Shown here: in pieces, positions 8,897 to 17,514 of the stretch
How positions within the stretch are numbered: the stretch's first letter is position 1
Layout of the letters: each line of letters begins with the position of its first letter
IMG/VR virus record: IMGVR_UViG_3300011187_000006
Span: 1-64,000 of that record
Direction: 5' to 3' (one strand)
Length of the DNA stretch: 64,000 nucleotides
From: a virus
Translations under genes and position numbers: made by a program
The notes under the pieces: model-generated
Database searches by the model: none
What the model was told of the DNA's origin: nothing
The model's input: only the letters and a program-made list of their open reading frames with translations

Positions 8897-8972
8897 AATT
8901 ACTTTTTGTCAAATTCATCACAGAAGCTAAAGACTTCTGTGTTTTCTTTGGCGAATTATATAAATAAATAAA

Positions 8973-9005
8973 TAAAAAAAACCACCTCTAATGTGGTTTT
9001 TTTTA
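8973..9005. terminator. Bidirectional intrinsic terminator
   Basis: AAAACCAC / GTGGTTTT stem with A- and T-tracts on both sides, between the IS left end and the 3' end of the GMP reductase-like gene. It overlaps the last codon of the minus-strand gene, which stops at 9003. Confidence 0.7.
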
Positions 9006-10031
9006 TTTATGGAATCTATTAAAAGACATTTGTGATATTTGAATAATCTCTGGTCCGCCTATAAAATCTTCTAGTGTTCTACACCCAGTATATGACATAG
9101 CGGATTTTAAATAATCGCTAAAGTTTTCTACCCATCCGTCCAAAGTATATTCGACCAAGTTATATTTGGTTATACCTTCACCTGTTTTTAAATCTTTTTT
9201 ATTCCAGGCTTTCTGTACTTCTTTTGTTGACATACCTCTATAGTATTTATATACATTATCACCACTTTCAAATAATGTCCTAGCAGTCATATAATCCTTT
9301 TCTACATAAGTATTATCACTAAGCTTAGTATAACTAGTGCTACAACTTTCCATACATTTATTAAAAATACCACCAAGCATAACATAATCAGCACCAACTG
9401 CAATGGCTTTTATAACATCTGAAAAGCTTCTAAAGCCACCGTCTGCTATTATTTTTGTTGGCTTAGCATACAACAATCCTATATCATAACACTCTGATAT
9501 AAGCGATGCCATTGGGTAATGGATAGATACATTGGCAGATGTTGTACAAGAACTTCCGCCACCTATACCAACTCTTATATAATCAACACCAATAGCACAA
9601 TAAGTTTTATATGTTTCTGGGTTGGCTATATTACCAACCATAAGTTCCTTATCATTGCCATACTTATCTTTTATCTTTTTTGATATATTTATAAGTTTTT
9701 CCATATGACCATTAGCAACATCTATTAGTATCCTATTTGGTAATAACAAATCATTATTTACTTTCTCTATAATATCATCAAGTCCATATGAATAGAAATA
9801 CTTCTGTTCACTGCCTTTCTTGAACTTAACATTTCTAGGTAGACAAACGTTTATATCCTTATCGTGAAATGTTTTAGAATTATTCCCATCAATAACTGTA
9901 TCCATTGGTGCAGTGAATAAAGGAAGCATATTATATAAGTCTTTTATAGTAACTTCATTTCTTGAAGATATGCTACTTATAGCCTGTGGTACTAATGATA
10001 TGTCATTCCAATCTAGTTTTATATCTCTCAT
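9003..10031 (-). CDS. GMP reductase / IMP dehydrogenase-family protein
   Basis: 342 residues from the preferred ATG at 10031 (MRDIKLDWNDISLVPQ); an upstream in-frame ATG at 10064 would overlap the preceding gene. A TIM-barrel of the IMPDH/GMPR family is shown by IDVANGH, the catalytic loop VGIGGGSSCTTS with its Cys, the phosphate-binding IADGGFRSFSD and YVMLGGIF, and the flap-like YYRGMSTKE. No CBS domains are present and the length fits GMP reductase (~345 residues). GMPR converts GMP to IMP with NADPH. The catalytic loop departs from the usual GIGPGSxCTTR (Gly for Pro, Ser for Arg). Rare in phages; purine-pool control is inferred. Confidence 0.8.
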   Translation of the reverse strand: MRDIKLDWNDISLVPQAISSISSRNEVTIKDLYNMLPLFTAPMDTVIDGNNSKTFHDKDINVCLPRNVKFKKGSEQKYFYSYGLDDIIEKVNNDLLLPNRILIDVANGHMEKLINISKKIKDKYGNDKELMVGNIANPETYKTYCAIGVDYIRVGIGGGSSCTTSANVSIHYPMASLISECYDIGLLYAKPTKIIADGGFRSFSDVIKAIAVGADYVMLGGIFNKCMESCSTSYTKLSDNTYVEKDYMTARTLFESGDNVYKYYRGMSTKEVQKAWNKKDLKTGEGITKYNLVEYTLDGWVENFSDYLKSAMSYTGCRTLEDFIGGPEIIQISQMSFNRFHK

Positions 10032-10032
10032 A

Positions 10033-10341
10033 TTAGTAAAAGATATATCTACCTTGTTCATCATCTATACAATAAATAGAAATGGGGTATAGTTTGACAA
10101 TTCCTTTCTCTTCCTTTACCATAACTCTAATAGTTCCATCTATAATCTCTTGATTACTTATCTTAGCAGTTGAGCCATTAAGACCTTTGAATACAGAAAA
10201 ACTATCACTAGTGCTATATATTTCCATAAAGTTCTCATTACCATTTATCCTACCCTTCATACTTTTGGGATAGGCTTTGTTAATCATACTCAAGATAGAG
10301 TCTTTCTCTGTGATTTCTACTTTTACTTCGTGTTTTGTCAT
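10033..10341 (-). CDS. Hypothetical protein upstream of GMP reductase-like gene
   Basis: 102 residues, not recognised; mixed charged sequence, beta-rich, ending EQGRYIFY. Its stop lies 1 nt before the preferred start of the GMP reductase-like gene, so the two are probably translated from one message. No targeting-like N-terminus. Upstream is A/T-rich with no clear promoter match. Confidence 0.55.
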   Translation of the reverse strand: MTKHEVKVEITEKDSILSMINKAYPKSMKGRINGNENFMEIYSTSDSFSVFKGLNGSTAKISNQEIIDGTIRVMVKEEKGIVKLYPISIYCIDDEQGRYIFY

Positions 10342-10420
10342 TTTAATGATTTTTATTATTTATTATTTATTGTTTTATGCTCAATGTTCTAAAAAGTTTA
10401 ATAAAAGGAGGCTTTGAATA

Positions 10421-10523
10421 ATAATATATACTTTTAACACCGAGGGGCGAATGCCCTTACTTTAGGATCGGTGTAGTTATAACAACTATAAAAAGCCAGA
10501 AATTCGCTACTTCTGGCTTTTAT
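10421..10523 (+). ncRNA. Putative small structured RNA with own promoter and terminator
   Basis: An ATAATATATA late-type motif (10421-10430) is followed by a compact structured stretch. An outer stem ACACCG (10437-10442) pairs with CGGTGT (10469-10474) and encloses the hairpin GGGC-GAAT-GCCC (10445-10456). A small AGTT/AACT hairpin comes next, then an intrinsic terminator AAAAGCCAGAA/TTCTGGCTTTT (10491-10521). There is no ORF. The predicted transcript is about 85 nt, opposite in sense to the genes on both sides. It matches no RNA family I recognise; it could also be a 3' UTR element read on the minus strand. Confidence 0.5.
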
Positions 10524-10525
10524 TT

Positions 10526-10876
10526 TTAAAGATATACTTGCTTTAACTTTAAATTTCTTATAAATGATTTATTTTCTATAGCTTGTGAATCAGTAACTGA
10601 CAATATAAATGTAACTCTAACATCACCGTTTTTGAAAGCCGATGAAATTGTCATTCTTTCTATAGTAGAATTGTATAATACATAAGACACTTTAGGACTA
10701 TTATCATCATATATTATAAATTCAATATCGCCACTAGTTCCTTTAATATCTAAATACACTTTTTTTGGAATGGTGCATGTCATTTTGACCGATTCCCAAC
10801 TTTGCCAGCTATCAGGTCTTATGTTACTAACAATCTTATTACAAATGTAAAATACACTATTGTATATGAATTTCAT
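10526..10876 (-). CDS. Hypothetical protein
   Basis: 116 residues, not recognised; a beta-rich protein with no signal peptide or catalytic motif. On the coding strand a host-type promoter, TTG-N19-TATATTTG, lies 15-45 nt before the start, so early expression is likely. The hairpin at 10491-10521 works in both directions and probably terminates this gene. Confidence 0.6.
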   Translation of the reverse strand: MKFIYNSVFYICNKIVSNIRPDSWQSWESVKMTCTIPKKVYLDIKGTSGDIEFIIYDDNSPKVSYVLYNSTIERMTISSAFKNGDVRVTFILSVTDSQAIENKSFIRNLKLKQVYL

Positions 10877-10991
10877 TTTATTTATTTAAAACAAATATAC
10901 TAAATAATTATATATTGACAACATAATCATTATAAAAAATATATTTTTAGTGTTTTTTGCAAGGAGCGATGGTTTAGATTATATATAGAAA

Positions 10992-12731
10992 ATGGATAAT
11001 AAAACAAGAGAAGAATATAATACATTTATAGAAAAGGTAAGTCAACACTCAGTAAAAGAGTCTTGGGTTAAAAAGAATTTGCCCAATTTTTATGAATTTA
11101 CAAATAATTTAATTGGAATATCATTTACAGAAAAGGTATACTTAATAGAAAATGAAAAAGCTAAGTGTAAATCATGTGATGGTAATGTAAAATTTTTATC
11201 AATAAAAAGGGGATATAGGGAATTTTGTTCTTATAAATGTTCTAATAATAATTTAGCCTTAATTAGTACTAAAATATTATCTTTTAAAAAAAATAGCATA
11301 GATAAATGGGGTGTTGATAATCCATCTAAAAGTGAAGTGGTCAGAGATAAAATCAAAAAAAGTAAATCTATGATAGATTACGATAAAGTGAATGAAAAAG
11401 TGAAAAAGACAAATAATGAAAGATATGGAGTTGATAACGTATCGCAAATAGATGAAATAAAGGCAAAGAAAAAAATAACAACTAAACATAACTTTGGTGT
11501 TGATAATCCTTTTGAGTCAGAGGAAATTAAAAATATAATAAAGAAGCAAAATATGGTAAAATATGGTGTCACACATCATATGAAGTTGGGAAAAGTGATT
11601 GATAAACTTAAAAAAGACAATATAAATAGATGGGGTGTTGATAATTATACAAAAACTAAAATGTATAAAGAATTAATGTTTGAGAAATATAGAGGTTGTG
11701 ATATTAGAACTAACTTAAATACTAGTACGAATTATATGAATTACTTAGGTTTGGGAAAACATGAGATGTATTGTGATAACAAAGAAAACCACACATTTAT
11801 TACCAATTCTAGTTTATACCATTTTAGGAATAGACTAAATAATAAGCAATGCACTACATGTTTCCCAGTTATGAGTACTTCGTTTAAGGAATTAGAATTG
11901 TATAACTTTATAAAGAGCATATATAATGGACAAATTATACAATCCTATAGAGATGGTCTAGAAATAGACATATATTTACCTGAATTAAAAATTGGATTTG
12001 AGTTTAATGGATTATACTGGCATAGTGAATTATTCAAAGATAAAAACTATCACCTAGACAAAACCAAGCATTTTAACAAAAGGGATATAAGAATTATACA
12101 TATTTGGGAAGATGATTGGTCAGATAGAAGGGATATCTTAGAAAGTCAGATAAAAAATTGGATTGGATTAACGGATAATAAAATATATGGTAGAAAATGT
12201 GTTATAAAAGAAATAGATGATGTTAGTGAATATAGAAACTTCTTAAATAATAACCATATACAGGGATATGTATCTGCATCTTTAAAAATAGGACTATATT
12301 ACAATGATGAATTGGTGTCCTTGATGACATTTGACCATTTTGAAGGACGTAAGAAGATGTTAGACTCTGAATGGAATTTGTCAAGGTTTTGTAATAAAAT
12401 AAATACTAGTGTTATAGGAGGTGCTAGTAAATTAATATCATATTTTAATAAAACATATAAACCAACTCGTGTCATATCATTTGCAGATAAATCATGGTCA
12501 ACTGGTAATTTGTATACTAATCTAGGATTTTATATTAAAAATATCACATATCCCAATTATTCATATATAGTTAATAAAAATAGATCAAATAAACAAAAGT
12601 GGACTAAGAAAAAGCTTATTAAGATGGGTTATGATAAAAATTTATCAGAATCCAAAATAATGGAAGATAACCTTGGTTCTTATAAAATATTTGATTGTGG
12701 ACAGATAAAGTTTGAAAAAATATATAGATAA
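10992..12731 (+). CDS. VSR-like (EDxHD-type) free-standing homing endonuclease, second copy
   Basis: 579 residues, same architecture as the protein at 2815-4623. It has an N-terminal zinc-like CKSC and FCSYKC pair, then four to five KWGVDNPSKS/RYGVDNVSQ-type repeats. The nuclease core is EIDIYLPELKIGFEFNGLYW, then HLDKTKHFNKRD and IIHIWEDDW, and the C-terminus has the shared CVIKEI...NNHIQGYV region. The two copies diverge mainly in the repeat region, which probably sets target specificity (inference). It sits ~100 nt upstream of nrdB, a conserved phage gene that often attracts homing endonucleases. A TATATATAG element 4-6 nt before the ATG may be its promoter. Confidence 0.75.
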   Translation: MDNKTREEYNTFIEKVSQHSVKESWVKKNLPNFYEFTNNLIGISFTEKVYLIENEKAKCKSCDGNVKFLSIKRGYREFCSYKCSNNNLALISTKILSFKKNSIDKWGVDNPSKSEVVRDKIKKSKSMIDYDKVNEKVKKTNNERYGVDNVSQIDEIKAKKKITTKHNFGVDNPFESEEIKNIIKKQNMVKYGVTHHMKLGKVIDKLKKDNINRWGVDNYTKTKMYKELMFEKYRGCDIRTNLNTSTNYMNYLGLGKHEMYCDNKENHTFITNSSLYHFRNRLNNKQCTTCFPVMSTSFKELELYNFIKSIYNGQIIQSYRDGLEIDIYLPELKIGFEFNGLYWHSELFKDKNYHLDKTKHFNKRDIRIIHIWEDDWSDRRDILESQIKNWIGLTDNKIYGRKCVIKEIDDVSEYRNFLNNNHIQGYVSASLKIGLYYNDELVSLMTFDHFEGRKKMLDSEWNLSRFCNKINTSVIGGASKLISYFNKTYKPTRVISFADKSWSTGNLYTNLGFYIKNITYPNYSYIVNKNRSNKQKWTKKKLIKMGYDKNLSESKIMEDNLGSYKIFDCGQIKFEKIYR

Positions 12732-12834
12732 ACAAGTCTTATATTAATATAAGTTAAACCTATCAAAAAATATCTAGAAATAACTAAACATAGTAGAGTT
12801 ATAATGATATATATAGTAAACAAAATTTAATTAT

Positions 12835-13803
12835 ATGAGCAAACAAGAAGAACCAATTTTAAAGGAAAATCCAAATAGATTTGTAATATTTCCATTACAA
12901 CATAACGATATTTGGCAAATGTATAAAACAGCAGAACATTCATTTTGGACTGCCGAAGAAATTGACCTATCACAAGATATGGACGATTGGGAAAATAAGT
13001 TAAATGATGATGAAAGATTTTATGTTAAGAATGTCTTGGCTTTCTTTGCGGCAAGTGACGGGATAGTTAACGAGAATTTAGCTGAAAATTTCTTAACTGA
13101 AGTTCAGTATGCAGAGGCTAAATTCTTTTATGGCTTCCAAATCATGGTAGAAAATATTCACTCGGAGACTTACTCTCTATTAATTGATACTTACATCAAA
13201 GATAATGAGGAGAAAGACCGCTTGTTTAATGCACTAGAGACTGTGCCTTCTGTGAAAAAGAAAGCAGATTGGGCTTTACAATGGATTGAATCAGATTCAT
13301 TTGCTGAGCGTTTAATTGCTTTTGCAGCAGTTGAGGGTATATTTTTCTCTGGATCATTTTGTTCTATCTTCTGGTTGAAGAAAAGAGGTTTAATGCCAGG
13401 TCTTACATTTTCAAATGAACTTATATCAAGAGATGAAGGCTTACATTGTCAATTTGCAACTATGATACATAACGATCATGTTATAGACCAAGTTCCAAAA
13501 GAAAGAATTAAGGCTATATTATGTGATGCTGTTGAAATTGAGAAAGAATTCGTATCAGAATCTTTACCAGTTGCACTTATTGGTATGAACTCAGACCTTA
13601 TGAAGCAGTATATAGAGTTTGTTGCAGACTTCTGGTTATTAGAACTAGGTTGTGAAAAAGTTTATAATTCTGAAAATCCATTTGATTTTATGGACATGCT
13701 TTCTTTACAAAACAAAACCAACTTTTTCGAAAAAAGAGTGGGTGAATATCAAAAAGTATCTGATAAAGCTATTGATTATGATGACCTTGATGAAGATTTC
13801 TAG
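12835..13803 (+). CDS. nrdB: Ribonucleotide reductase class I small subunit
   Basis: 322 residues, full length. Di-iron ligands can be assigned by position: D75 (AASDGIVNE), E106 and H109 (MVENIHSE), E167 (AAVEGIF), E201 and H204 (RDEGLHCQF). The radical tyrosine is Y113 in [11 protein letters not shown]. The motif order and the [10 protein letters not shown] segment resemble the eukaryote-like class Ia group rather than the E. coli type. It supplies the tyrosyl radical to the large subunit NrdA, which is not in this window. A terminator follows at once. A TATATATAG element ~25 nt upstream may drive it. Confidence 0.95.
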   Translation: MSKQEEPILKENPNRFVIFPLQHNDIWQMYKTAEHSFWTAEEIDLSQDMDDWENKLNDDERFYVKNVLAFFAASDGIVNENLAENFLTEVQYAEAKFFYGFQIMVENIHSETYSLLIDTYIKDNEEKDRLFNALETVPSVKKKADWALQWIESDSFAERLIAFAAVEGIFFSGSFCSIFWLKKRGLMPGLTFSNELISRDEGLHCQFATMIHNDHVIDQVPKERIKAILCDAVEIEKEFVSESLPVALIGMNSDLMKQYIEFVADFWLLELGCEKVYNSENPFDFMDMLSLQNKTNFFEKRVGEYQKVSDKAIDYDDLDEDF

Positions 13804-13824
13804 AAATTTATATTTCATTTTAAT

Positions 13825-13855
13825 AAAAACCCATAATTATATTATGGGTTTTTTT
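13825..13855 (+). terminator. Intrinsic terminator after nrdB
   Basis: AAAACCCATAAT / ATTATGGGTTTT hairpin followed by a T-run, 22 nt after the nrdB stop codon. Confidence 0.8.
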
Positions 13856-13903
13856 ATTTAATATATAACGTAAGTGATAAACTTAAAATGAGTAAAATAA
13901 ACT

Positions 13904-14452
13904 ATGAAATATTTAAGCAAATTCAGTGAAGTAGAAGTAATAAATGAATCTTTACCTAGGCAAAAAAGTGTAGACCAGCTGGAAAGAGTTATGAAGTTAT
14001 CTTCTAAGACAGATATAGGGAATAGAATATCAGATATGAGTAAGGAAGGTGCTAATATTGTGTATATTAGAAATCCTATTGAGAATGGATTAGAGTCATA
14101 TGAAGATTTTGAAAAAAAGAATAAAAAGTTTATACCATCATGGAACTTAAAACACTTAATGTCTCCTTTTAACGAAAGCTTTGAGTATGATAAAGATTCT
14201 AGAGGTAATACAGATCACACCGAGACAGAAAAAATAGCAACTGAAATACTTCCTCGTTTAGAAAAAATGAGAAGTGATGGTGAATCTGTAACAGTAAGAG
14301 TATTGGATAAGATGTTAGATAAGCTAGATATACACAAAAGTAAATTTGACTCAGTAATGCACCATGTTGTTGATAAAGGATTCGACCTTGATATGGAACA
14401 AGATTTAGGTGCAGATGAAGATGAAAGCTACTTAGATATTAAGATTAAGTAA
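13904..14452 (+). CDS. Hypothetical protein with N-terminal targeting-like peptide
   Basis: 182 residues, not recognised. The N-terminus MKYLSKFSEVEVINES fits the recurrent head-peptide pattern and holds two Glu sites preceded by hydrophobic residues (FSE, INE), as in T4 prohead-protease sites. The remainder is charged and helical, ending in an acidic tail. A TTAATATATA motif lies 36 nt upstream, right behind the nrdB terminator, so it is expected to be a separate late transcript. Confidence 0.6.
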   Translation: MKYLSKFSEVEVINESLPRQKSVDQLERVMKLSSKTDIGNRISDMSKEGANIVYIRNPIENGLESYEDFEKKNKKFIPSWNLKHLMSPFNESFEYDKDSRGNTDHTETEKIATEILPRLEKMRSDGESVTVRVLDKMLDKLDIHKSKFDSVMHHVVDKGFDLDMEQDLGADEDESYLDIKIK

Positions 14453-14620
14453 TTACCTAAGAACCATATACTTAATACCATTAACTATTTTAGTTTCATA
14501 CTTACTACCATCATTTACTTTTTTCTTAGTTGACTTTTTAGTAGACGAAGCGGTTTTTTTATTCTTTTCTGGTTCTCCATACTTATTTTTAAGAAGTTCT
14601 TTCATTGAAAATTTTTCCAT
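14453..14620 (-). CDS. Small basic hypothetical protein (55 residues)
   Basis: Runs MEKFSMKELLKNKYGEPEKN, then a Lys/Ser/Thr-rich centre, then a C-terminal NGIKYMVLR. Convergent with the 13904 gene and abutting its stop. It is credible because a TATATTTG host-type promoter box lies ~25 nt upstream of its ATG on the coding strand and the lysine-rich composition is protein-like. Function unknown. Confidence 0.5.
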   Translation of the reverse strand: MEKFSMKELLKNKYGEPEKNKKTASSTKKSTKKKVNDGSKYETKIVNGIKYMVLR

Positions 14621-14684
14621 AGCAGTTGTTTTTTTTACAAATATAATATTTTAATATATATATAAATTAAAAATAAGTAAAAAT

Positions 14685-15218
14685 ATGATAATTACAAGCT
14701 ATTCATTGTTCATCAATGAGAAAAACGAAACCAAAGAAGAAAAAATATATGAATATGGATGTGCTATGTTATACTTCAATGTTAAGAACTGGGAAGAAAT
14801 AACTAGCTTTATAGACAAAGAGGATATAGGTGAAGATGGTTTGGAAGATGAGCCTCACTTAACACTTCTATTTGGACTTCATAAAGATGAAGTTAGCATA
14901 GATGACGTGAAAAAGGCATTTGAAGGTTATACTTCTATTGATATAGAATTAGAGTCAGTTGATTTATTTGAGAATGATAAGTTTGATGTTGTTAAATTCA
15001 AAGTTAAAAAAACTAAAGAATTGTTAGATATTAATGAAAAATTATCTATATTGCCACATACTACAGACTTCCCTGATTATAATCCACATATCACAATAGC
15101 TTATGTGAAGAAAGGTAAGGGTAAAAAGTATGTTGTTGATAATTACAATGCTACTCTATCATCTAAAAAAGTTATGTACTCGGCAGATGAAAAGACTATG
15201 TTTAAACTAGAAGAATAA
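14685..15218 (+). CDS. 2H phosphoesterase (2'-5' RNA ligase/CPDase superfamily), Acb1-like candidate
   Basis: 177 residues with the two signature HxT motifs: H58-L-T60 in EPHLTLLFGL and H135-I-T137 in YNPHITIAYV. These define 2H phosphoesterases, which hydrolyse cyclic or 2'-5' phosphodiesters. The known phage anti-CBASS enzyme Acb1 (T4 57B) belongs to this superfamily with a similar size and HxT spacing, so a role in destroying host cyclic-oligonucleotide signals is possible; tRNA or RNA repair is the alternative. The first ~22 residues (SYSLFINEKNE) look like an added head-targeting peptide. A TTAATATATA motif lies 24 nt upstream. Confidence 0.8.
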   Translation: MIITSYSLFINEKNETKEEKIYEYGCAMLYFNVKNWEEITSFIDKEDIGEDGLEDEPHLTLLFGLHKDEVSIDDVKKAFEGYTSIDIELESVDLFENDKFDVVKFKVKKTKELLDINEKLSILPHTTDFPDYNPHITIAYVKKGKGKKYVVDNYNATLSSKKVMYSADEKTMFKLEE

Positions 15219-15234
15219 CCTTAAAATAAATAAA

Positions 15235-15975
15235 ATGAATTACAAGTCAATACCAGAAATGCTTAGTTGGTTAGAAAATAAATCTGAAATAAATTGGATT
15301 TTACTGGACACTGAAACCACAGGACTCAAAGGTTCTAAAATAGAGCAACTAACTCAAGTGTCTGCTAAGTTAGTTAAATATGATTATTTAGAAAATAAAT
15401 TCTTATACAAGGCAGAATTTGATGAAAAAATATTATTAACCGCTGAAACAATTAGGCGTTATGATATAGTTAAGCCTATATTAGAGTTTAATCATTATGA
15501 TGATGGTGATTATGTGTATAAAAATGAAAATATTGTACTAGATAGTTTTTTTGAATTTATAAAACAAAATACTCCTAGTCTATTAGTTGCACAAAACGCA
15601 CCGTTTGATGTTGATATGTTAACTGGTAGGTATAATCATAAAATAGTTGAAGAAGTTTTTGATACTAAAATGCTTATTAGGTTATATTTAATACCTATTT
15701 TCCAAAAATTATCTGAAACTGATAACCATTATAAAGAACTCCTAAATAAAATTGGAACATCTGATAGAGACAATGGTCTTATATCATCTTCTTTGTCCAA
15801 AATCGGTCCAGCACTAGATATAGATATGAAAGGATACCATGATGCACTTACAGATTGTGTATTAATGGGTGAGATGTGTATAAGTATATTTAGAACTATG
15901 AAAGATAACCATTCTTTAGACATAGAGAAGTATCAGCTAGATAGAGTGAATGTTATAAAGACTAAGAAACAATGA
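15235..15975 (+). CDS. DnaQ-like DEDDh 3'-5' exonuclease
   Basis: 246 residues. Exo I is LLDTETTGL (Asp, Glu), Exo II is LVAQNAPFDVDML (Asp) and Exo III is YHDALTDCVLM (His, Asp), giving a complete DEDDh active site. Such enzymes proofread or trim DNA and RNA 3' ends; in phages this fold appears as DexA-type or polymerase-associated exonucleases. It starts 16 nt after the 2H phosphoesterase and overlaps the next ORF by 4 nt, so the three form an operon. Confidence 0.85.
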   Translation: MNYKSIPEMLSWLENKSEINWILLDTETTGLKGSKIEQLTQVSAKLVKYDYLENKFLYKAEFDEKILLTAETIRRYDIVKPILEFNHYDDGDYVYKNENIVLDSFFEFIKQNTPSLLVAQNAPFDVDMLTGRYNHKIVEEVFDTKMLIRLYLIPIFQKLSETDNHYKELLNKIGTSDRDNGLISSSLSKIGPALDIDMKGYHDALTDCVLMGEMCISIFRTMKDNHSLDIEKYQLDRVNVIKTKKQ

Positions 15976-16175
15976 AATTAGATACAACAGATAAAACAAC
16001 AAGACCAGATTCCAAGCTATTTGAAGGTTGTTTAGTGTTTTGGGAATATGAGGAAATGGTATATCTTAGAGTATATAATAAAGAAGCAGAAACTGGGATA
16101 ATATCTTTCAAAAACCTTGATAAACCATATTTAGAAGTTCCTTTAGTTGAACTATCTATTATTTGGACACAGTGA
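15972..16175 (+). CDS. Small hypothetical protein, translationally coupled to exonuclease
   Basis: 67 residues, begins inside the stop of the exonuclease gene (ATGA overlap), which implies coupled translation. Beta-rich and acidic; no known motif. The ~200 nt that follow are A/T-rich with no gene visible before the gp32-like gene. Confidence 0.6.
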   Translation: MKLDTTDKTTRPDSKLFEGCLVFWEYEEMVYLRVYNKEAETGIISFKNLDKPYLEVPLVELSIIWTQ

Positions 16176-16377
16176 ACTTTAGATAGATAGGGTGAATATG
16201 TTAAATAAATACTAAAAAATAAACAAACAGTAATATTGCTTATATAAAGATTCAGTATTATAAAGTGTCGAGAAATAAAGAAAAATAAATAAAAATAAAT
16301 CTAAACTTTTCAGACCTTTTTAATATAACATATATCAACAATTAAGTTGAATATAAAAATAAATAAAAAGCAATATT

Positions 16378-17352
16378 ATGGAAGAATTAGATCAATTATT
16401 TGACGGAAGTCTAGACACGAAAATGGACTTCTTAGAGGAAAAAAAGACCTCAAACAACGATGGAATTTATCGTGTTGACTTGACAAAGGTTAAGGACACT
16501 AAAAGAGGATATCGTTCAGTTGTTAGGTTTTTACCTAACCTAACAGAGGAAGGTAAATTAGGACAAGTAGCACTTGAAAAGATTTCACACTATGTAGAAA
16601 TTAAAGAACCAAGAGAATTAGGTGGTTATTATGACTCTCCTAAAAACTTTGGAGAACCATGTCCACTTACAAATCTTTTTTACCAGATGAAGAACTCTAA
16701 GAATGCAGTTCTTGTTGAGAAGGCGAACGTTCTTAACTACTCTAGAAAGTACTACTCTTATGTATTAGTACTTGAAGATGAGCAACAACCAGAGTTAGTT
16801 GGTAAGATTATGGTTATGCAGTATGGTAAGACAATTAAGGACAAGATTTCGGCAGAAAAGAATGGAGAAATCTCTGGTGAACCTTGTAATGTGTTTGAAC
16901 TAGCAGATGGTAAGGACTTTGTATTAATCGTAAAAGAAATCTCTACAGGAGATGCAACTTACCCTGATTACAAAATGAGTATGTTTAAGCAACAAACTAC
17001 ATCTCTACCAATCTACTTTAAAGAAACTAAAGAGTTTAAGAATGTACCTTTAGATGAAAATAACAAAGTAAGTCAAAAGGCACAAGGAAAGATTAAAGGA
17101 TTTTTATTAGATAGAGATCATAATGTAGAAGACTTCGGTCCTAAGCCACTTACTGACGAACAACATTCGAAAATTTCAGAAATTACGAATATATTACTTG
17201 GTAAGTCGTCTAATAGCTTTAATAGTGCTAATTCAACTAGTGCTTCTGAACAAAAGCCCGAATCAAGCGACTTCGATTTCGAGAATAACTTCACGGAAGG
17301 TAAAGAAGAAGCAGTTAGTACTGACGAAGATGACTTTTTTGACGACCTCTAG
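16378..17352 (+). CDS. Single-stranded DNA-binding protein, T4 gp32-like
   Basis: 324 residues, close to T4 gp32 (301). Features: a short N-terminal oligomerisation-like segment, a basic-aromatic OB-fold core (YRSVVRFLPNL, GEPCPLTNLFYQM, YSYVLVLED) and a Ser/Asn-rich linker leading to a very acidic tail ending DEDDFFDDL. In gp32 that tail recruits replication proteins. The classical zinc cluster is not obvious; only one Cys is near the expected site. Strong terminator downstream. It coats replication and recombination intermediates. Confidence 0.8.
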   Translation: MEELDQLFDGSLDTKMDFLEEKKTSNNDGIYRVDLTKVKDTKRGYRSVVRFLPNLTEEGKLGQVALEKISHYVEIKEPRELGGYYDSPKNFGEPCPLTNLFYQMKNSKNAVLVEKANVLNYSRKYYSYVLVLEDEQQPELVGKIMVMQYGKTIKDKISAEKNGEISGEPCNVFELADGKDFVLIVKEISTGDATYPDYKMSMFKQQTTSLPIYFKETKEFKNVPLDENNKVSQKAQGKIKGFLLDRDHNVEDFGPKPLTDEQHSKISEITNILLGKSSNSFNSANSTSASEQKPESSDFDFENNFTEGKEEAVSTDEDDFFDDL

Positions 17353-17367
17353 TAGATAGTTAATATT

Positions 17368-17404
17368 AAAAAAGCACACATTATACAATGTGTGCTTTTT
17401 TTTG
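17368..17404. terminator. Intrinsic terminator after gp32-like gene
   Basis: AAAAGCACACATT / AATGTGTGCTTTT hairpin with a T-run, 16 nt after the stop codon. Confidence 0.85.
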
Positions 17405-17514
17405 TTGTATTATTAAACAAATTAATATTTAAGTATATAATAATAAATAATAAAAGTGTTTTGATAGAATATTTAAACAAAATTATTAAAACAATAAAAA
17501 ATAAAATAAATAAC

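Larger units (their letters stand above)
7181..8945. mobile_element. Complete IS200/IS605-family element (divergent tnpB and tnpA)
   Basis: About 1.76 kb with divergent tnpB (minus) and tnpA (plus). Both ends carry subterminal hairpins with an identical 7-nt loop, CTAAAGA. The right-end hairpin has arms CATTAG/CTAATG (7191-7209). The left-end hairpin has arms CACAGAAG/CTTCTGTG (8920-8942). Outer borders are estimated: the right border at ~7181 is set by where similarity to a related element near 43.3 kb stops; the left border is uncertain by some tens of bases. Family members move as single-strand circles and do not duplicate target sites. Confidence 0.85.

Noticed and set aside
17392-17514. 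N-terminal extension of the 17515 gene
   Set aside because: It begins inside the gp32 terminator and is low-complexity A/T sequence; ATG 17515 is a better start.
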